Assembly: GCA_964034945.1 (NCBI GenBank)
Contig: OZ035961.1
Span: 42,994,184 to 43,058,183, forward strand
Length of the DNA stretch: 64,000 nucleotides
Direction of reading: 5' to 3'
Source: Chrysopilus asiliformis
Lineage: Eukaryota; Arthropoda; Insecta; Diptera; Rhagionidae
The position numbers and the translations under genes were made by a program. Below, in pieces: positions 1 to 10,552 of the stretch. Numbering within the stretch: the stretch's first letter is position 1; the number at the start of each line of letters is the position of its first letter. The notes under the pieces are model-generated. The model did no database searches. It saw only the letters and a program-made list of their open reading frames with translations, and was not told the DNA's origin.

Positions 1-1441
1 AAATACAAAATTTACGTACATACCTACATAGTTCGAAAAAGGACCTTATTACCAGCTGGTCTAAACGGCATTTTAACCGTTTATCCCACTGCCTGCCAGG
101 AAGCACCTAAGCATCATCTCCGGGGACGGCGCTCAGAACTCCAGGGAGATTGATGGCTTCAAGCGTAAACATTTCTTACCCAGACACTCTTGACAGTTTC
201 CTGATGGGCCCATTTAGCAAGAGAAGATCATGGGTTTGATATTTTCGCCCTATTCTCGTCCTGCTTCTTTACCGTCCTTTGGTCGGTACTTTTTTTACGG
301 CTGAATGGCTGGCAGATGGGAGTATGTGTTCTGGAAAATCCCTGATAGGGTACTTGCACGTCACCTCAAAGATTCTTGGAATGAAGATATCCAACCACCC
401 TCTGGGTTTATGCCCGCCCTTCTCTCAAGTTAAGTTCTTGGAATTTCCATGAATTATGAAAAGTGCCACAGAGAAGGCTCAAGATATCGGAGCCTCACAG
501 ACATTTGATGACATATTTCAGAACTGAAATTTGAGAAATACGTAAGAAACTTGACATGATTATCACATATGTGTCTGACAAAGCTAGTAATCTTATAGAT
601 TCTCCAAATTTCTTACTTCGCTATCCCACCCATGCAACCTTTGAAGAAAGAATTTAACGACTAATTGCTAGAGTAGGTAAGCACTCTTATGGAACGACTT
701 TTATGTACACTTTATGGTTGGTGTGGTAAAATCACGACGAAGGCACGATGGATTCTTCTCCTGCATCCATCCATAGATAGGTAATTGGTAGCGAAATGTC
801 TTTAAGCGATTTTACCCCCATGTAATCATTATCCAAATTGAAGAGGTATGTTCAACTCAAATGTTGTATGTACGCTCCTTGAACTTATAGCGGAATTTTA
901 TTGATTATTTCATCTAATTAGACCCATAAATACGGTTAAGATTACTCTACACATAAAGTAGTAATTTTTTTTTCAAACAGGTGCTAATATACAGACCGAC
1001 TATAGGGTGATATTGCTTAAGTCTGCAAATCGCTCTGAAGATAAAAGTTATCAGCATCTGCATAAAAATTTGGTGTCAAGGGAAATTTCAAGGTATCAGA
1101 AAAAGTACCATACTTAATAACAACGAAAATCGATTTACTATTGAAGATCTTATAAGAAAATCTTATAAGTTTTTGTTTAAATATCATCAATTATTTTACA
1201 TCTCGCCAAAAAAATAGGAAATGTAAGGGAATTTTTAATGCTTCGGAATTAATCGTGAGCATTTTGAAAGTCCGATCAGAGGGAAAAGGGTTTGTTTCAG
1301 TTTTTGTTTGTGATTATATCAAAAGTGATGTGAGTGCTTTATGTTTTCAAAATACAATAAACATTGCGCCTCTGGCAAAACTTTTACAAACGAACATCCT
1401 ACTAACAAAAATTAGTTGATGAAATGCGCCGCAGTCGAATT
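1..1441. other. Unassigned sequence, no gene
   Basis: No open frame, RNA gene or terminal-repeat element could be supported. The first ~470 bases are visibly richer in G and C than the rest of the window and may be a decayed retroelement or exon, but neither strand gives a recognisable protein. The remainder is AT-rich. Confidence 0.5.
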
Positions 1442-1471
1442 TTTTGACGAAACATGCGCTAGGGGCTGTAA
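1442..1471 (+). repeat. 30-bp dispersed direct repeat, copy 1
   Basis: Thirty bases beginning TTTTGACGAAACATGCGCTA are repeated exactly at 2157-2186, while the flanking bases do not match. The second copy lies inside the hAT-like element at 1936-2514. A short exact copy without homologous flanks suggests templated filler inserted during repair. Confidence 0.85.
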
Positions 1472-1660
1472 TTTCTGCGGAAATTGCGCTTTCTAGGTAT
1501 TTTTTTTTAAATACCATTGCATAATTTCGGAACAAAAGTCGAGTGTCCGGGACTCCGGGACAACATGCCTAAATCCGGGACTGCCCCGACCTTTCCGGGA
1601 GGATCCCTCTAAATAATGTTCAAATCGCCCACTCCCTCTGCCTAAAATTTATATGGACCT

Positions 1661-1747
1661 CTGTCGGATAAAAACTTTTTACCCAATATGTATTTTTGAA
1701 AAGGAAATCTGTCGGATAAAAACTTTTTACCCAATAAGTATTTTTGA
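1661..1747 (+). repeat. 48-bp tandem duplication
   Basis: The segment starting CTGTCGGATAAAAACTTTTT occurs at 1661 and again at 1709, giving a period of 48 bases, with one base difference over about 39 comparable bases. No function is apparent. Confidence 0.85.
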
Positions 1748-1792
1748 ATGCGTTTTGAAATGGAATGCTTTTTTCCTGGTTTCTCCGATGTG

Positions 1793-1935
1793 AATCGGAT
1801 CAAAAAATGAAATGTGTTTAGAATATGATTTTACATAACCGTTCCATACATCAAAATCTAATCGGACCACTACTTTCCCCCTCTCCTATACAAATGGATT
1901 TTTTAAAATAAAATTTTGTCTGTCATCATATAGAG
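1793..1935 (-). repeat. Dispersed repeat family G, reverse copy
   Basis: The block with TTACATAACCGTTCCATACA and the following CT-rich stretch recurs at 34815-34945 in the same orientation and, inverted, at 15070-15150; a related block is near 21255. It is the insertion target of the hAT-like element that starts at 1936, and continues after that element at 2515. The end structure is not visible, so the class is unknown. Confidence 0.6.
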
Positions 1936-2514
1936 CAGGCCTGCACAACCTTTTTGTACTAAAGTTCGACTATTTAAAATCCAACTACATCGAGATCTAC
2001 CCATATACGTGTGGTTACAGGGCCAGAGCAAAAGATACTCCACGTACGGTACCGTAGTAATCCTGAAAATAAACCATTTCACGTTTGCGATAATACGTAG
2101 CGTCTCGCATCGCCTAATGTGAACAGGCTCGTGAATTCTAAATCGAAACTAAACTATTTTGACGAAACATGCGCTAGGGGCTGTAAACAAATTTTAAACA
2201 TGATTCAAATTCAAATAAACCGCGAGAATCTAGTAATTTTCAAGTTTTTAATGCCTACTTAAAATAGGCAAGTAAAATAAAACTTAAAATAAGGTAGGTA
2301 TCTAAGTAAAATCGACCACTTGCTTTAACAGCAAAAAAACAAAAAAACGGAGAAGTAGATTGTGTGATTACTTAATTTTCACTTTCCCTTTTTTTTAAAT
2401 ATTTGTGTTAACAAAAAAATTTTTTTTTAACATTTTCAGTCTGTAGTAGAAGATCGACCCAAATTCGTGTCGAGATCGACTGGTAGATCGCGATCGCCTG
2501 GTTGGGCAGCACTG
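1936..2514. mobile_element. hAT-like non-autonomous element 1
   Basis: The element starts CAGGCCTGCACAACC and ends GGTTGGGCAGCACTG, a short imperfect terminal inverted repeat of the hAT type. It is flanked on both sides by the exact 8-bp target duplication ATATAGAG (1928-1935 and 2515-2522). An 8-bp duplication and CAG...CTG ends are established hAT features. At 579 bp with no transposase frame it must be non-autonomous. Inside it lies the second copy of the 30-bp repeat also seen at 1442. Removing the element and one duplication leaves an uninterrupted CATATAGAGTATTAG host sequence. Confidence 0.85.
2157..2186 (+). repeat. 30-bp dispersed direct repeat, copy 2
   Basis: Identical to 1442-1471 but with unrelated flanks, and located inside the hAT-like element at 1936-2514. 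Confidence 0.85.
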
Positions 2515-2524
2515 ATATAGAGTA

Positions 2525-3028
2525 TTAGCAGACCCTTCGTTTGCCAGGTTAAAGTTTTTTTGTATAAATTTTAGAATGCCAAAAACACTAAATAACTTTA
2601 AAAGTTTTGGGAAAAAACGTTATCCTTACAGGACCTTCCGTTTACAATTTAAAAAAAAACCACCGGATTCGCGATCAGTGACCCCGCAAACCCCCTTATG
2701 CCGATTTTACACGGGAAAAACGGGAAAAAGGATATTTTCGTTATCCTTTCAAGACCTTCCGTTTAGAATTTTAAAAATCTAACACCAGAGCCGTGATCAG
2801 CGACCCCAAAAACCCTATAATGCCAATTTTTCCGGGGAAAATGGGAAAAAGGATATTTTCGTTATCCTTACAGGACCTTCTGTTTCGAATTTTGAAAATC
2901 TAGCATAGCTAAAAATATGCTCCGGCAACGCAGATCATTTTGCACAAACTGCGTAAAAATCGGTCCAGTAGTTTTTGAGTTTTGCAATCTCAAACAGACC
3001 AACAAACATCCATTTTTATATAGATATA
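2525..3028 (-). mobile_element. Helitron-like element, family A, reverse copy
   Basis: On the minus strand the element runs from an AT-rich start with AAAAATGGATG to the end GGGTCTGCTAA. Its middle holds about three copies of a ~120-bp unit marked by GTTATCCTTACAGGACCTTC (starting near 2620, 2740 and 2858). Related copies are at 4139-5102, 21068-21238 and 42939-43153. CTRR ends, internal tandem units and lack of terminal inverted repeats fit non-autonomous Helitrons. No helicase frame is present. Confidence 0.6.
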
Positions 3029-4138
3029 TTTGACGATTGGCCCCTGGCAATTATAGCTTTTCTTAAGTTTAATTCATGAAATAGTGGTGAAAATACGTTG
3101 AAAAGTAAAATCCATGAAATAATAAATTTGTGGTCTTTATATGAAACATAAATAACACATAATTATTCGCCATCAAACACTGATTTTATTCATGTAAATA
3201 TAGTTATGCGACTAAAACTGTTCTGCGAAAAAACACAATATGTACAGTCTTTTATAGGTATGAAACTAAAATAAAAAACATTATACAAAGCTTCACGATA
3301 AATTAACTATTAAATACATACCCTCTCTACATACTTTTTTGGGTATATTAGGACACCTAAAAGACTCGTTCTGTCTAATCTAACTTTCACTATATTTTAA
3401 AAGAATATACAAGCATAAAAAGCCTGTGGTAAAAATGTTAGGTACTGTAGCCGGTTGACAACACAAAGGGAGAAATCTTTCAACTTTATACCTCTATAAT
3501 GTACACTTTTTTCGGGAAGATAGAGAATGTGGTCAATTCGTGTGACAAAAATGGTTCAGTATTGATCCAACCCTTATTCTAAATATAAAAAGTCGTTAGT
3601 CACGCATATTGAAGTTAAAGAACCGAACGTAGTAGTCGTTTTCAGGATTACAATTCTTTTTTGTTCTTCTTATTTTCATGCTTATTTATTTATTTTTTTA
3701 TTTGTTCTGTCTCCTTGTTGCAGAAAATATCCCTTTTTCGTTTCGTCTTAAGGGCAACCGAACTTTGGGCGATTAACGAAGACCTAAAGATATTGGATAA
3801 TGGAATTTCAGACGACATGAGAATGCGCTACAAATTACTATCGTGTTCTTTCTAAATATATCATTAAATTTCTAATGAATATTTTCCTCGATACTTTCGT
3901 TCAGTTCTAATGGATTTTATTAATGGTTAATTATTTCGTTAACTCACTTGAGGAAATTTTTTTGATCGAATATCGAAATTGTTTTTGGGTTTTATATTAA
4001 TTTCCACACAATAAAGTTTCAAAGTTGCGTTTCTGTGGATTTGAAGTTAAATTTCAACAACAAAAATTTGTCAACTAATTTTAAAAGTGCTACACTGAAA
4101 ATCAGATACCTGAAAACTTTCTATTATGACGATATATC
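3029..4138. other. AT-rich intergenic stretch
   Basis: No gene. The first ~100 bases resemble the block near 21330-21440 (CCCCTGGCAATT followed by TGAAAATACG), so they are probably repeat-derived. The remainder is simple AT-rich sequence. Confidence 0.5.
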
Positions 4139-5102
4139 TTCTTAATATATAAAAATGGATGCTTGTTTGTTTGTTGGTCTGTTTGAGATTACCAAACTCA
4201 AAAACTACTGGACCGATTTTTACGCGGTTTTTTTGCAAAATCATCTGCGTTGCCAGGAGCAGGTTTTTAGCTATGTTAGATTTTCGAAATTCGGAACAGA
4301 AGGTCCTGTAAGGATAACGCAAATATCCTTTTTCCCATTTTTTCCCGGAAAATTGGCATTATAGGTTATTTGGTGGTCGCTGATTACGAATCTGGTGTTG
4401 GAATTTCAAAATTCGAAACAGAAGGTTAACGCTTGGAGCACAATGAACGCAACCAAGCCGCAACCATCACGCATCCAAATGTCACTTACGAGTTTATTTC
4501 ACAGAAATGCTTTTGAGTGAGCACAGTGAACGCATTGAACGCAATTATCGACGCAAAAGTTGCCAAACTTTGAACTTTAACGCAACAAGTCTGCGTTGAC
4601 AGTTCATAAAGTGAGGTTGGGGAAATGTCGTTCGAGGAAAAATTGATAGCCTTAGTGCAATAACATACAAATAAGAAAGAAAAGACCAACAAAGAAAATT
4701 ATCGCTTCAAAATTATCCATTTTTTATATATTTTTCTACTTTAGTTCACATTTAATTTTTCTGTGTTTGTCTCACTACGCAACAGACGCCGCTTCTATTG
4801 TGCTAAACCGGTCCTGAACTGCGTTGCGTGACATTTCGAAGCGTCCTTAGTTGCGGCTTGGTTGCGTTCATTGTGTTCCAAGGGTAACGCAAATGTCCGT
4901 TTTCCAATTTTTCTCTCAAAAACTGGCTTTGGGAGGTTTTCGGAGTCACTGATTACGAATCCGGCGTTCCAGTTTCAATAAGTCTAACGGAAGGTCCTGT
5001 AAAGACAACATTTTTTCCCAAAAATTTTTAAGTTATTTATGGTTTTTTGGCATTCTAAAATTTATACAAAACACTTTAAGCTGGCAACGTAGGGTCTGCT
5101 AG
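4139..5102 (+). mobile_element. Helitron-like element, family A, with nested MITE
   Basis: It opens with ATATATAAAAATGGATGCTT and closes with GGCAACGTAGGGTCTGCTAG. The middle carries degenerate ~120-bp units with the AAGGATAACG and GGTCGCTGAT words. A TIR element at 4432-4882 has inserted into it; the flanking sequence on either side continues the family consensus. The CTAG end and unit structure support a Helitron-like assignment, but the 5' end is not exactly delimited. Confidence 0.6.
4432..4882. mobile_element. TIR element (MITE), 451 bp
   Basis: The ends are inverted repeats of about 33 bases with one mismatch: left starts CTTGGAGCACAATGAACGCA, and the right end read inverted starts CTTGGAACACAATGAACGCA. 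Similarity continues inward through a GTCAC-containing stretch. The flanks GGTTAACG (4424-4431) and GGGTAACG (4882-4889) could be an imperfect 8-bp duplication, which would suggest hAT, but this is uncertain. No coding frame is present. Confidence 0.8.
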
Positions 5103-5699
5103 TATCATATAAAAACTAAGATGATAGAAAATAAATTTGTGAAAAAAGCTATGGCTGTTTTGCCAACAAGTAATTATCATGATGGAGTAGTTTTTTTTAC
5201 TATATTTTAGTACAAGGAAGTGACTGAGATGTGATAAGAATGATTGTCTGCAAATCTTTATTCTCGGACTTGGCGCGGAAACCACTTAACCGATTTTGAC
5301 GCATTTTTTTCTAATGACGAACTCGAGTGACGTTCAGATCTCGCTCTATTGCAGAGCGGACCAAGGTATTCTAATAAAGATCTTGGGCATCTGGAGTCGA
5401 GCATTTTTTTAAAGAACCGGAAGAAGCATATAATAAATAAAATCTAATTCTGGTATTTTTTCCTTAACTTGACACTGCCCTAAGACACTTGTGAAATTCT
5501 TCTTGACTAGATGAAGATGAATCTAACAAATCTAATACACAATAATCTTCCTTTTTTGATTAGACACAATTTTGTTAGCATTGACCTCAAAAGAGCAATT
5601 TAAATCTGCCTAATATGCAACTCTTTTTCGAACGATACAAAAATTCCGGTCGAATACACGGTCTCGAAAAAAAGCAATTTTAGAGCAAAAAACTTTTTT
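5103..5699. other. Intergenic stretch with repeat traces
   Basis: No gene. Around 5275-5310 the words AACCGATTTTGACGC match a motif also near 14950 and 12445, implying a decayed dispersed repeat. The rest is unassigned AT-rich sequence. Confidence 0.4.
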
Positions 5700-5895
5700 T
5701 TTGAAAGCTTTTATTAAAAAAAATTCACTAAAAAGGAAAAAATATTTTTTTAGGCGCTATGTATAAGAAGTAAAACCGAGATGAATATTTATTTTATTTT
5801 TTATGCTTTATCTCGTTTTTATTTCTGATACATAGCACTCAAATAATTATTTTTTCCTTTTTAGCGCATTTTTTTTTAAACAAAAGCTTTTGTTT
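5700..5895. repeat. Foldback hairpin, diverged copy
   Basis: An imperfect inverted repeat with arms of roughly 90 bases centred near 5798. The arms begin AAAGCTTTTATTAAAAA and include TTCACTAAAAAGGAAAAAAT and TAGGCGCTATGTAT-like segments. It is a diverged relative of the core of the palindrome at 9980-10492, and like that one it is followed within ~100 bases by ~120-bp satellite units. Confidence 0.7.
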
Positions 5896-5984
5896 TTAAT
5901 TTTTTAAAATTATCTTTAATTTATCCTTTTTAGTCATTTTGTATTTTATTAGTATGACTAAAAATCCAAAATGAAAAGAATAAT

Positions 5985-6345
5985 CACATTATCTTAACAG
6001 CACCTTCCGTCATCCTTACAGACTTCTTAACATCAAAATTGGACGTAGCGATCCCAAAAACCCCAGTTGAGATTTTTTCCGGAAAATTTGAAGAAAAGGA
6101 TAATCACGTTTTTCTTACAGGACCTTCTGTTATCCTTACAGATTTCTTAATGCTAGAATTGAATTCAGCGATCCCAAAAACCCCAATATGAGATTTTTTC
6201 TCGGAAAATACCCGGAAAAGGATAATCATGTTATCCTTACAGGATCTTCCGGTATTCATACAGACTTTTTAACGTCAGCGACCCCAAAAACCCTTCAGAA
6301 TAGATTTTTCTCGGAAAATTTAAGGAAAAGGGTGATCACCTTGCA
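5985..6345 (+). repeat. ~120-bp satellite-like units, three copies
   Basis: Three degenerate units of about 120 bases each contain ATAATCACGTT, CTTACAGGACCTTC, and CGATCCCAAAAACCCC followed by GATTTTTTCCGGAAAA. They match the six-unit array at 10553-11310 and the internal units of Helitron-like family A. Confidence 0.8.
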
Positions 6346-6593
6346 ATCCAATAAAAACTTCTAATCTAATAGTGTGGATTCGAAATTTTTTAAAATTTAT
6401 TTTTGGTTCAATTTAGTATTAAAATCTATAATTTGATTAAATTGTAGACAATAATATTAAAAGTATTTAAGTTTAATATATAATAAAAAATAATTAAGGC
6501 AAAAAAAGACTAAAATATTTTCAATAATTTGCATGTATTGAATTCCAATCCAAAATTTTATAAAGATTTCGTCAATATAATTTTTGGATTGAA

Positions 6594-7146
6594 ACATAAC
6601 AAAAGCTTTAAATGCCAATCTGGCAATCATTGGAGACTCGTATGGTGATATTCGTATCAAAATTCGAACAGTTGTATCAAAATTCCATTTTGAAGTCAAA
6701 CTTTCCAATAAGATTTTTTAAAATTTATTCCAATCGGATTTTGATGTATGGGAGTTTTATGTAGAATCATATCCTAAATAACTTTTGTTCTTGGACTTTT
6801 TTGATGAAATGCACCGTTTTCGAGATATTTGCAAAAAACGTTTTCGTTCGTATGGGGGGCACCCCCTAATGGTCAATTTTTGCCCATTAACGAACTTAGC
6901 CTCGCATTTTACGAAAAACGGATCTGCGCTAAATTTCAAGTCTCTAGCTCAATCCGTGCGCCCGCAATCCGCGCCACAGACAGACGGACGGACAGACGGA
7001 CGGACGGACATGCTAAATTCAACTTTTTTTTTATCATTCTAAACACAATGGTGTAATTCATTTTTTTGTGTGATGACGGGATCTTGGCGTTACAAACGGT
7101 AAGGCAAAGTTAATATACCCTTTGGTTTCACCATACGGGTATAAAA
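6594..7146 (+). repeat. Dispersed repeat family C, near full-length
   Basis: It starts ACATAACAAAAGC and ends CCATACGGGTATAAAAA. The order is: an AT-rich 5' half; CACCGTTTTCGAGATATTTG; a GC-rich strip with a G run; GCCCATTAACGAACTTAGCC; a run of ACGG/GACA tetranucleotides; then CATTCTAAACACAATGGTGT and GATGACGGGATCTTGG. Other copies lie near 14214, 29441, 32264 and (inverted) 52785. The 3' end can form a small TATACCC/GGGTATA stem. The class is unknown; short open frames within it are not conserved between copies. Confidence 0.75.
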
Positions 7147-7330
7147 ATACTCCAGGATTTTTTGCCGTGTGCTTTTAAATGTATTTCGGTTTGTTTTGTC
7201 AACATCCAATTATTTGGTCTTGAATGAAAATAATTTTAATTTCCCATACCTCCACAAAACATCCAAAAATCAATTGAAATATATATTTGTTGTATATTTG
7301 TTTTTATTAAAGCGAGAAATTTCATACGAG

Positions 7331-8205
7331 CAGTGACGTGGCGTGCTGCTTTCAGTAGGGTGTTCAATATTAAGTTTCTGTTAAATGATATAGACGTCTA
7401 CTCTTAGTTTTATCCAGGATCACGTCCGGGACGTGATAGACGAAGATCCAATTTTTCCTCGATATTTAATTGAGAAAATGGTTTCTCAAACAATTTTTCG
7501 ATTGCGCATCCGCATTCACAAGCCATACTATTAAATTAATTATTTCTCATACACAAAAGCCAACTGAACACCTGTAAAATCAGAAACCGACTGAGCTGAT
7601 GAGCAACAATATTGCTATTTTGCTTGGCACACACACCCACACGCATCAGCACGTCAGCCGAACGGCCATACGATGGTCGGTTTTCTATTGTCGGGTTTCG
7701 CAGCATCGCGGCCAGCAGCAAGCAACATCGCATCGGTTCGCCGTGCGGCTTTTTCTGGAGCACCCAAATTCATCGTTGTGTGCGGTTGCTTCTTGTGAAC
7801 TTTGTGTGCGGTGAAACGTTTTTTATTATAGACTTTTACTTAGTCATATGTGTTTTTACTTTGCTTTGGTGCGCTGTAAATTGGAGAACACTCGAGTCGG
7901 TCGAACGATCGAAAGAGTCGGTATTGCGTTTCGAGTGTGTTTCGCTAAGGGGCGAGTAGGAAAGAAGGCCTCAAGCAATTTTTACTTTGGTTCGCTGTAA
8001 AGTGGAGAACACTTGGTTGGTCGAAAGATAAAGAAACAGGTTGGTAATGTAGGGTGCGGGTGCTTTAGGCAACCATTGCCATTGGTAAATTGTCGAAAGA
8101 ATTGGCACAAAAAAAAGAAATTAATTAACAATAGATTTCCGATACATATTGGATTTCAGTAGGGTGTGCAGTGAACACCCTCGCACCTTAGAAGAAACGT
8201 CACTG
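7331..8205. mobile_element. hAT-like non-autonomous element 2
   Basis: The element starts CAGTGACGTGGCGTG and ends GAAACGTCACTG, with 9 bp perfectly inverted and a related GGGTGTTCA further in. It is flanked by the exact 8-bp duplication CATACGAG (7323-7330 and 8206-8213), diagnostic of hAT. The 875-bp interior is richer in G and C than its surroundings. It includes an internal duplication with a ~121-bp offset (CTGTAAA near 7874 and 7995). Short frames exist but resemble no transposase, and the unusual composition may reflect captured host sequence. Confidence 0.88.
7853..8037 (+). repeat. Imperfect tandem duplication within hAT-like element 2
   Basis: Two ~58-bp segments with GCGCTGTAAATTGGAGAACA and its variant lie ~121 bases apart. 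Confidence 0.7.
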
Positions 8206-8213
8206 CATACGAG

Positions 8214-9310
8214 GTTCTTTTTTTATTTGCTGCATACTTTGCTGCATAATAATATTGTGGAAAAGGGAAATGTGAAAACAATAAACATAAATGAAATTTT
8301 TCCTTTTTGAAAACAAATTTAACCTGCTTCACCGTCTGTGGAATCTTAAATGTACAAAATAAAGCCCACCAGAAACCACACCAAATGATACATATTTGTA
8401 CATCCATATGCAACATATAATACCGATGCCTGGGAAAATGAATACGAGTAAAATTTTTGGGAAAAATGGAAAACTTTTGTAAAACTTTGTATTTTTTTTA
8501 GCTTTGTACACTCATTTATACACTTGCATCCACAAAGATTTGACTTGAGTATACTGTATGTTTTTAGAACATACACTAAAATCTTCTTCTGAACGTATGT
8601 GATATGATTTTCCTTTAGGACAAAAGATATATACAAACGAATGTTTGTCGAATGCCTAAAGGAAAGTTTATTTATAGTCTTATATATTTCCATCGAATAA
8701 AAAGCTTTTCAACCTTTTCCTTTATTTTTCTGTTTGTTTGTTTTGACTAGAATAGAATTGATGCGTAGATAAGTTCACTTAGATAACTTAGTGTAATTAA
8801 AGTCCATTAGTATAATGATTTTTTTTGCACAGATTTCTTTGAAATCACAAGAAAGAAAATATTAGCACCGTTAATCTGGTTATGAAAGGTAGAAAAGACT
8901 ATCTGAACTTTGAGAAAAGCTTGAATACCGAAGTGTCAATTGCAAAATACTTAACTTTTTACTACACGAAACCTTAAAAAGCCAATGTTTGGACAAAATC
9001 TTGTACAGGATCAAAAACGTTCTAAAATATAGGACACATATTTATATTATTAAAAACTTCCGTTGATATAAATTTTTTTCAAATCATGTTTTTTTTCGGA
9101 AAAAAAGCTGTTTCGCTTCTAAATTTTGTTTTAACACGGCTGATATTCTTGAAAAGATGTACATACAAGTTTTTAGACAATACGCAAAAACAGCCAATTT
9201 TTCAAGTAAAGGGTAATTATTTAAGTTAAGAAGTTTTTCGAAATTTACTAAAAACGAAACTGAATATTTCAAATATTGTTACATTCTTATACGACGTATA
9301 ATAAAGTATT
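8214..9310. other. AT-rich stretch, nothing assigned
   Basis: No gene or delimited element. Short open frames on the minus strand around 8350-8690 are of random composition with no recognisable domain. Confidence 0.5.
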
Positions 9311-9732
9311 AGGGCAATTCACTCTTGATCGTAGATAGTAAAATCGTAGATTGTAATGTAAATCTACGATGGAAAAGTACAACGAAGCGTGAGCAGCGCT
9401 TTACTAGAGGTTGTGGGTTTTGTCGTGAATTTTTAACTCTTTTATTGATTTTCTTTACCTAAATTGTTTAAAGCATTTTTAACTCTTAATTTATACTAAA
9501 TCATATAAATACTTTAATTTACTTACTTTTCCAATGTCCATTTTAGAATTGGAACCAAGTTGACATGTGACAAAACATGTCTTAACCTCACTTTATTAGA
9601 AGTACGACAAAAACTACGATTTTACCATACCTTCGGGTGTGGTAGATTGTAGTTTTCGTCGTAAAAAAATTTGTATGGAGAACTGTCAAAAAACTACGAT
9701 TTTATTTACGATTCTAAAGAGTGAATAGCCCT
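9311..9732. mobile_element. TIR element with AGGGC ends
   Basis: The ends are AGGGCAATTCACTCTT and, inverted, AGGGCTATTCACTCTT. Flanking ATT occurs on both sides (9308-9310 and 9733-9735); read with the neighbouring bases it could also be a 5-bp TATTA duplication. The interior has repeated CTACGAT/ATCGTAG words. The TIR resembles that of the element at 45155-45639 (CAGGGTATTCAC). The superfamily is uncertain; a 3-bp duplication would fit PIF/Harbinger relatives. Confidence 0.75.
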
Positions 9733-9979
9733 ATTATGTTCATGAAAAATTTCTACCCCTTAATTTTGCCTAAAAATATTTGCCGAGGATTCCCAAATCC
9801 TTTAGAGTCGTATTTCGAAAATGTATATTTTTGTTTGTTAGTCTGTCAGTCTGTATACTAGATTACGCATAACTATACTAACGTTAAAACCATGACTATT
9901 TACAGATAGATTTGGTCCTGGAATGGGGAGGATTCTGTCAAGTTTTAGTGAAAATCCATTAACCGGAAGTAACCAAAAT

Positions 9980-10492
9980 CGCGGCTTTTTATACCCGTAT
10001 GGTGAAACTAAAGGGTATATTAAATTTGCCTTACCGTTTGTAACGCCAAGATCCCGTCATCATACACAAAAATGAATTACACCAATGTGTTTAGAATGAT
10101 AAAAAAAATAAAAAAAAAAATTTTAAAAAAAAGCTTTTATTAAAAAAGAATGCACTAAAAAGAAAAAAATAATTTTCTGGACGCTGTGTATCACAAATAT
10201 AAAAGCTTTTTAAAAGCGAGATAAATTTTTATTTTATTGTTTTATGCTTTATCTCGCTTTTTAAAAGCTTTTATATTTGTGATACACAGCGTCCAGAAAA
10301 TTATTTTTTTCTTTTTAGTGCATTCTTTTTTAATAAAAGCTTTTTTTTTAAATTTTTTTTTTATTTTTTTTATCATTCTAAACACATTGGTGTAATTCAT
10401 TTTTGTGTATGATGACGGGATCTTGGCGTTACAAACGGTAAGGCAAATTTAATATACCCTTTAGTTTCACCATACGGGTATAAAAAGCCGCG
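9980..10492. repeat. Large palindrome, ~245-bp arms
   Basis: The left arm runs from CGCGGCTTTTTATACCCGTA to GCGAGATAAA (ending 10225) and the right arm from TTTATCTCGC (10248) to GGGTATAAAAAGCCGCG. The loop is ~22 bases and only minor indels separate the arms. The outer ~125 bases of each arm are the 3' end of repeat family C; the inner ~115 bases are the foldback core also seen at 5700-5895. A transcript would form a long double-stranded stem. Confidence 0.92.
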
Positions 10493-10552
10493 CTTTTTTT
10501 TTAAATTTTTTTTTTATTTTTTTTATTTTGTTCTTTTTAGTCTTCGAATATA

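Noticed and set aside
6785..7056. Overlapping + strand frames in repeat family C as a conserved peptide
   Set aside because: Frames recur only because the repeat does; they shift or break between copies at 14388, 29441, 32481 and 52876.
7599..7959. Overlapping frames of 71 and 115 codons inside hAT-like element 2
   Set aside because: No hAT transposase motifs; frames overlap in two phases and depend on GC-rich composition.
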